Shown piece by piece: positions 6,822-8,282 of a DNA stretch of 8,282 nucleotides (positions are counted from its first letter, which is position 1; the number at the start of each line of letters is the position of its first letter). The notes under the pieces are model-generated. The model had not been told where the DNA came from. It searched no databases and saw nothing but the letters and a program-made list of their open reading frames with translations. The stretch lies in the NCBI GenBank assembly GCA_003158415.1, contig PMJA01000136.1:257-8538 (forward strand), given 5' to 3'. The position numbers were made by a program, and so were the translations under genes. The DNA comes from Methylobacter sp. Its GTDB lineage: Bacteria > Pseudomonadota > Gammaproteobacteria > Methylococcales > Methylomonadaceae.

Positions 6822-6847
6822 TATTACCTTAGGTTTATAAGGTAATA
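6822..6847. promoter_or_regulatory. Dyad-symmetric site upstream of slt
   Basis: TATTACCTTA (6822-6831), a 6-nt centre, then TAAGGTAATA (6838-6847): a perfect 10-bp inverted repeat about 35 bp before the slt ATG. The position fits an operator in the slt promoter region. As RNA it would be a hairpin with few GC pairs. It is followed only by AAAA on the plus strand, so a terminator is less likely. No regulator is identifiable from the site. Confidence 0.35.
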
Positions 6848-7065
6848 AAAGCAACTGGGGTTATTAAGTGATTGGGGGCTGACAGCTATTTCCAACTATT
6901 TTACAGCAGGATATGGCAACTACCTGAAAGACTGTTAAGCAGGCTGAAAGTTGCATGTTATTCAATTTGATTTTTATGTATCCCTTTTTTATACCCGTTA
7001 CCGGCTTTTCGATTAAAAAATTTATGATTACTTACAAGTGCTTAGCCGATGATATAAAAGACTGC

Positions 7066-7094
7066 GTGACAGTTTTGCCTGCCGTTCGTATAAT
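7066..7094 (+). promoter_or_regulatory. Sigma-70-type promoter of gltB
   Basis: GTGACA (7066-7071, five of six to TTGACA) and TATAAT (7089-7094, perfect) are separated by exactly 17 bp. Transcription would start near 7101-7102, leaving a leader of about 105 nt before the gltB ATG. This is the best promoter in the window and faces the only plus-strand housekeeping gene. Confidence 0.75.
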
Positions 7095-7101
7095 TTACCG
7101 G

Positions 7102-7205
7102 TTTTGCCCCGTTGTGCCTTCTAATGCAGGCCTCAATACGGGGGCAAGACGAGGGTTTGTAAAGGGACGCTGAACCCTTTTGTAATATTCTTTTAAGAGG
7201 TGACC
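7102..7205 (+). promoter_or_regulatory. gltB 5' leader with possible alternative hairpins and ribosome binding site
   Basis: TTGCCCC (7104-7110) can pair with GGGGCAA (7141-7147). Further down, GGGTT (7153-7157) can pair with AACCC (7173-7177), or AAAGGG (7161-7166) with CCCTTT (7175-7180); the last two share bases and exclude each other. AAGAGG (7195-7200) lies 5 nt before the ATG and is a good Shine-Dalgarno sequence. The pairings are modest, and no known riboswitch is recognised. Confidence 0.35.
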
Positions 7206-8282
7206 ATGAGTCAAAGTACGCTACCAACCAGACAAGGTTTATATGATCCGCGCCATGAACATGATGCGTGCGGCGTAGGTTTCATCGTTCATATAAAGGG
7301 CCATAAAAGCCATGCGATTGTAAGTCAGGGTTTAGATCTGCTTAAAAACCTAGCCCATCGCGGTGCAGTTGGTGCTGACCCCTACGCTGGAGACGGCGCG
7401 GGAATTTTGATTCAAATGCCCGATGCTTTTTTGCGCGCGGAATGCGCCGGGCAAGGCTTATCACTGCCCGCAGAGGGCCACTATGCGGCAGGTATGGTGT
7501 TTTTACCCGCCGACGCCGCTAATCGCGCCATCTGCGAAACCCTGCTCACCGACATTATTGCCGCAGAAAAAGCCGTACTGCTAGGTTGGCGAGATGTGCC
7601 CGTTAATAATCAAGACCTGGGGGAAACGGCAAAACAGGTCGAGCCGTTAATCCGGCAGGTTTTTATCGGACGCGGCGATGATTGCGCCGATCAGGATGCT
7701 TTCGAGCGTAAGCTGTTTGTCATCCGCAAACAAGTTGAAAATGCCGTCCGCGATTTGAACCTGGATCATGGCCACTCTTTTTATGTACCCTCGTTATCGA
7801 CGCGGACGTTGGTTTACAAAGGCATGTTGCTGGCGACCCAGGTCGGGGCGTTTTACCCGGATCTGCTCGACGAACGTATGGACAGTGCTTTGGCGCTGGT
7901 GCATCAGCGTTTCTCCACCAACACTTTCCCAACCTGGGATAGAGCCCACCCCTTCCGCATGATCGCCCATAACGGTGAAATCAACACCTTGCGCGGCAAT
8001 GTCAACGGAATGGCGGCGCGTCGCCATTCCATAGCCTCCAAAGTCCTGGGCGAAGATGTACACAAGTTGTGGCCGTTAATCGCCGAAGGGCAATCGGATT
8101 CGGCCTGCTTCGATAACGCCGTGGAATTGCTGGTGGCAGGCGGCTATACGCTGGCCCACGCCATGATGTTGCTGATCCCCGAAGCCTGGGCCGGCAACGT
8201 GTTGATGGATGAAAAATTGCGGGCGTTTTACGAGTATAACGCCGCCCTGATGGAACCTTGGGACGGCCCCGCCGCCATCGCC
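7206..8282 (+). CDS. gltB: Glutamate synthase large subunit (GltB), N-terminal part, runs off the window
   Basis: Glutamate synthase moves the amide nitrogen of glutamine to 2-oxoglutarate, giving two glutamates. With glutamine synthetase it forms the main route of ammonia assimilation at low ammonium. The 359 visible codons cover most of the class II glutamine amidotransferase domain. HDACGVGF supplies the N-terminal nucleophile C22, so a short propeptide of 21 residues would be removed; NLAHRGAVGADP, HQRFSTNTFPTW (about 233-244), HNGEINTLRGN (about 255-265) and QSDSACFDN (about 296-304) are the family's glutamine-binding and structural motifs. The central, FMN/Fe-S and C-terminal beta-helix domains lie outside the window. 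The ATG is supported by AAGAGG 5 nt upstream. gltD is not visible, so NADPH- versus ferredoxin-dependence cannot be settled from the sequence seen. Confidence 0.96.
   Translation, partial: MSQSTLPTRQGLYDPRHEHDACGVGFIVHIKGHKSHAIVSQGLDLLKNLAHRGAVGADPYAGDGAGILIQMPDAFLRAECAGQGLSLPAEGHYAAGMVFLPADAANRAICETLLTDIIAAEKAVLLGWRDVPVNNQDLGETAKQVEPLIRQVFIGRGDDCADQDAFERKLFVIRKQVENAVRDLNLDHGHSFYVPSLSTRTLVYKGMLLATQVGAFYPDLLDERMDSALALVHQRFSTNTFPTWDRAHPFRMIAHNGEINTLRGNVNGMAARRHSIASKVLGEDVHKLWPLIAEGQSDSACFDNAVELLVAGGYTLAHAMMLLIPEAWAGNVLMDEKLRAFYEYNAALMEPWDGPAAIA

Larger units (their letters stand above)
6787..7205. other. 419-bp divergent intergenic region between slt and gltB
   Basis: No convincing gene lies here; a 72-codon plus-strand frame (6955-7173) overlaps the gltB promoter and leader and has no ribosome binding site. 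The region holds a 10-bp inverted repeat close to slt (6822-6847), AT-rich sequence at 6955-7060, and the gltB promoter and leader (7066-7205). The middle part, 6850-6955, shows nothing I can name. Confidence 0.6.

Noticed and set aside
6941..6957. Sigma-54-like site AGGCTGAAAGTTGCA upstream of gltB
   Set aside because: GG and GC are separated by 9 nt where sigma-54 promoters need 10, and the rest of the consensus is poor.
7124..7162. 12-codon leader peptide (MQASIRGQDEGL) in the gltB leader
   Set aside because: No Shine-Dalgarno sequence before its ATG, no run of regulatory codons, and no terminator hairpin with a U-run follows it.
6955..7173. 72-codon plus-strand open frame before gltB
   Set aside because: No ribosome binding site, no recognisable domain, and it runs across the gltB promoter and leader.

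Overview
The window is an ordinary chromosomal stretch from a gammaproteobacterium. The evidence is an adjacent fabA-fabB pair, an RNase D with its HRDC region, a TtcA with the two-CxxC arrangement, a soluble Slt70-type lytic transglycosylase and a large-subunit glutamate synthase. Moderate GC content and several short palindromic intergenic repeats would suit a methanotroph-like lineage (Methylococcales), but nothing here is diagnostic and that placement is a guess.

Layout. At the left edge (1-301) are the last codons of a probable antitoxin gene, overlapping the start of a VapC-like PIN toxin gene. The toxin gene is frame-damaged and stops being PIN-like exactly where a palindromic repeat begins (302-385); a second, smaller palindrome follows (387-445). 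Then come five minus-strand genes: rnd (455-1636), ttcA (1996-2850), fabB (3045-4265), fabA (4279-4803) and slt (4876-6786). On the minus strand the transcription order is slt, fabA, fabB, ttcA, rnd. The slt frame is broken by one in-frame TAA. At the right edge gltB (7206 onward) runs the other way and leaves the window. It is preceded by a clear sigma-70-type promoter (GTGACA, 17 bp, TATAAT) and a leader of about 105 nt.

Functions are mostly unrelated housekeeping: tRNA/RNA processing (rnd), tRNA C32 thiolation (ttcA), anaerobic-type unsaturated fatty acid synthesis (fabA and fabB, 13 nt apart and surely one operon), peptidoglycan turnover (slt) and ammonia assimilation (gltB).

No new multigene system is visible. 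The parts worth a second look are small-scale: the premature stop in slt, a palindromic element apparently inserted into the loop of another palindrome between ttcA and fabB, the decayed toxin gene ending at a repeat boundary, and the repeat-filled gap between rnd and ttcA.
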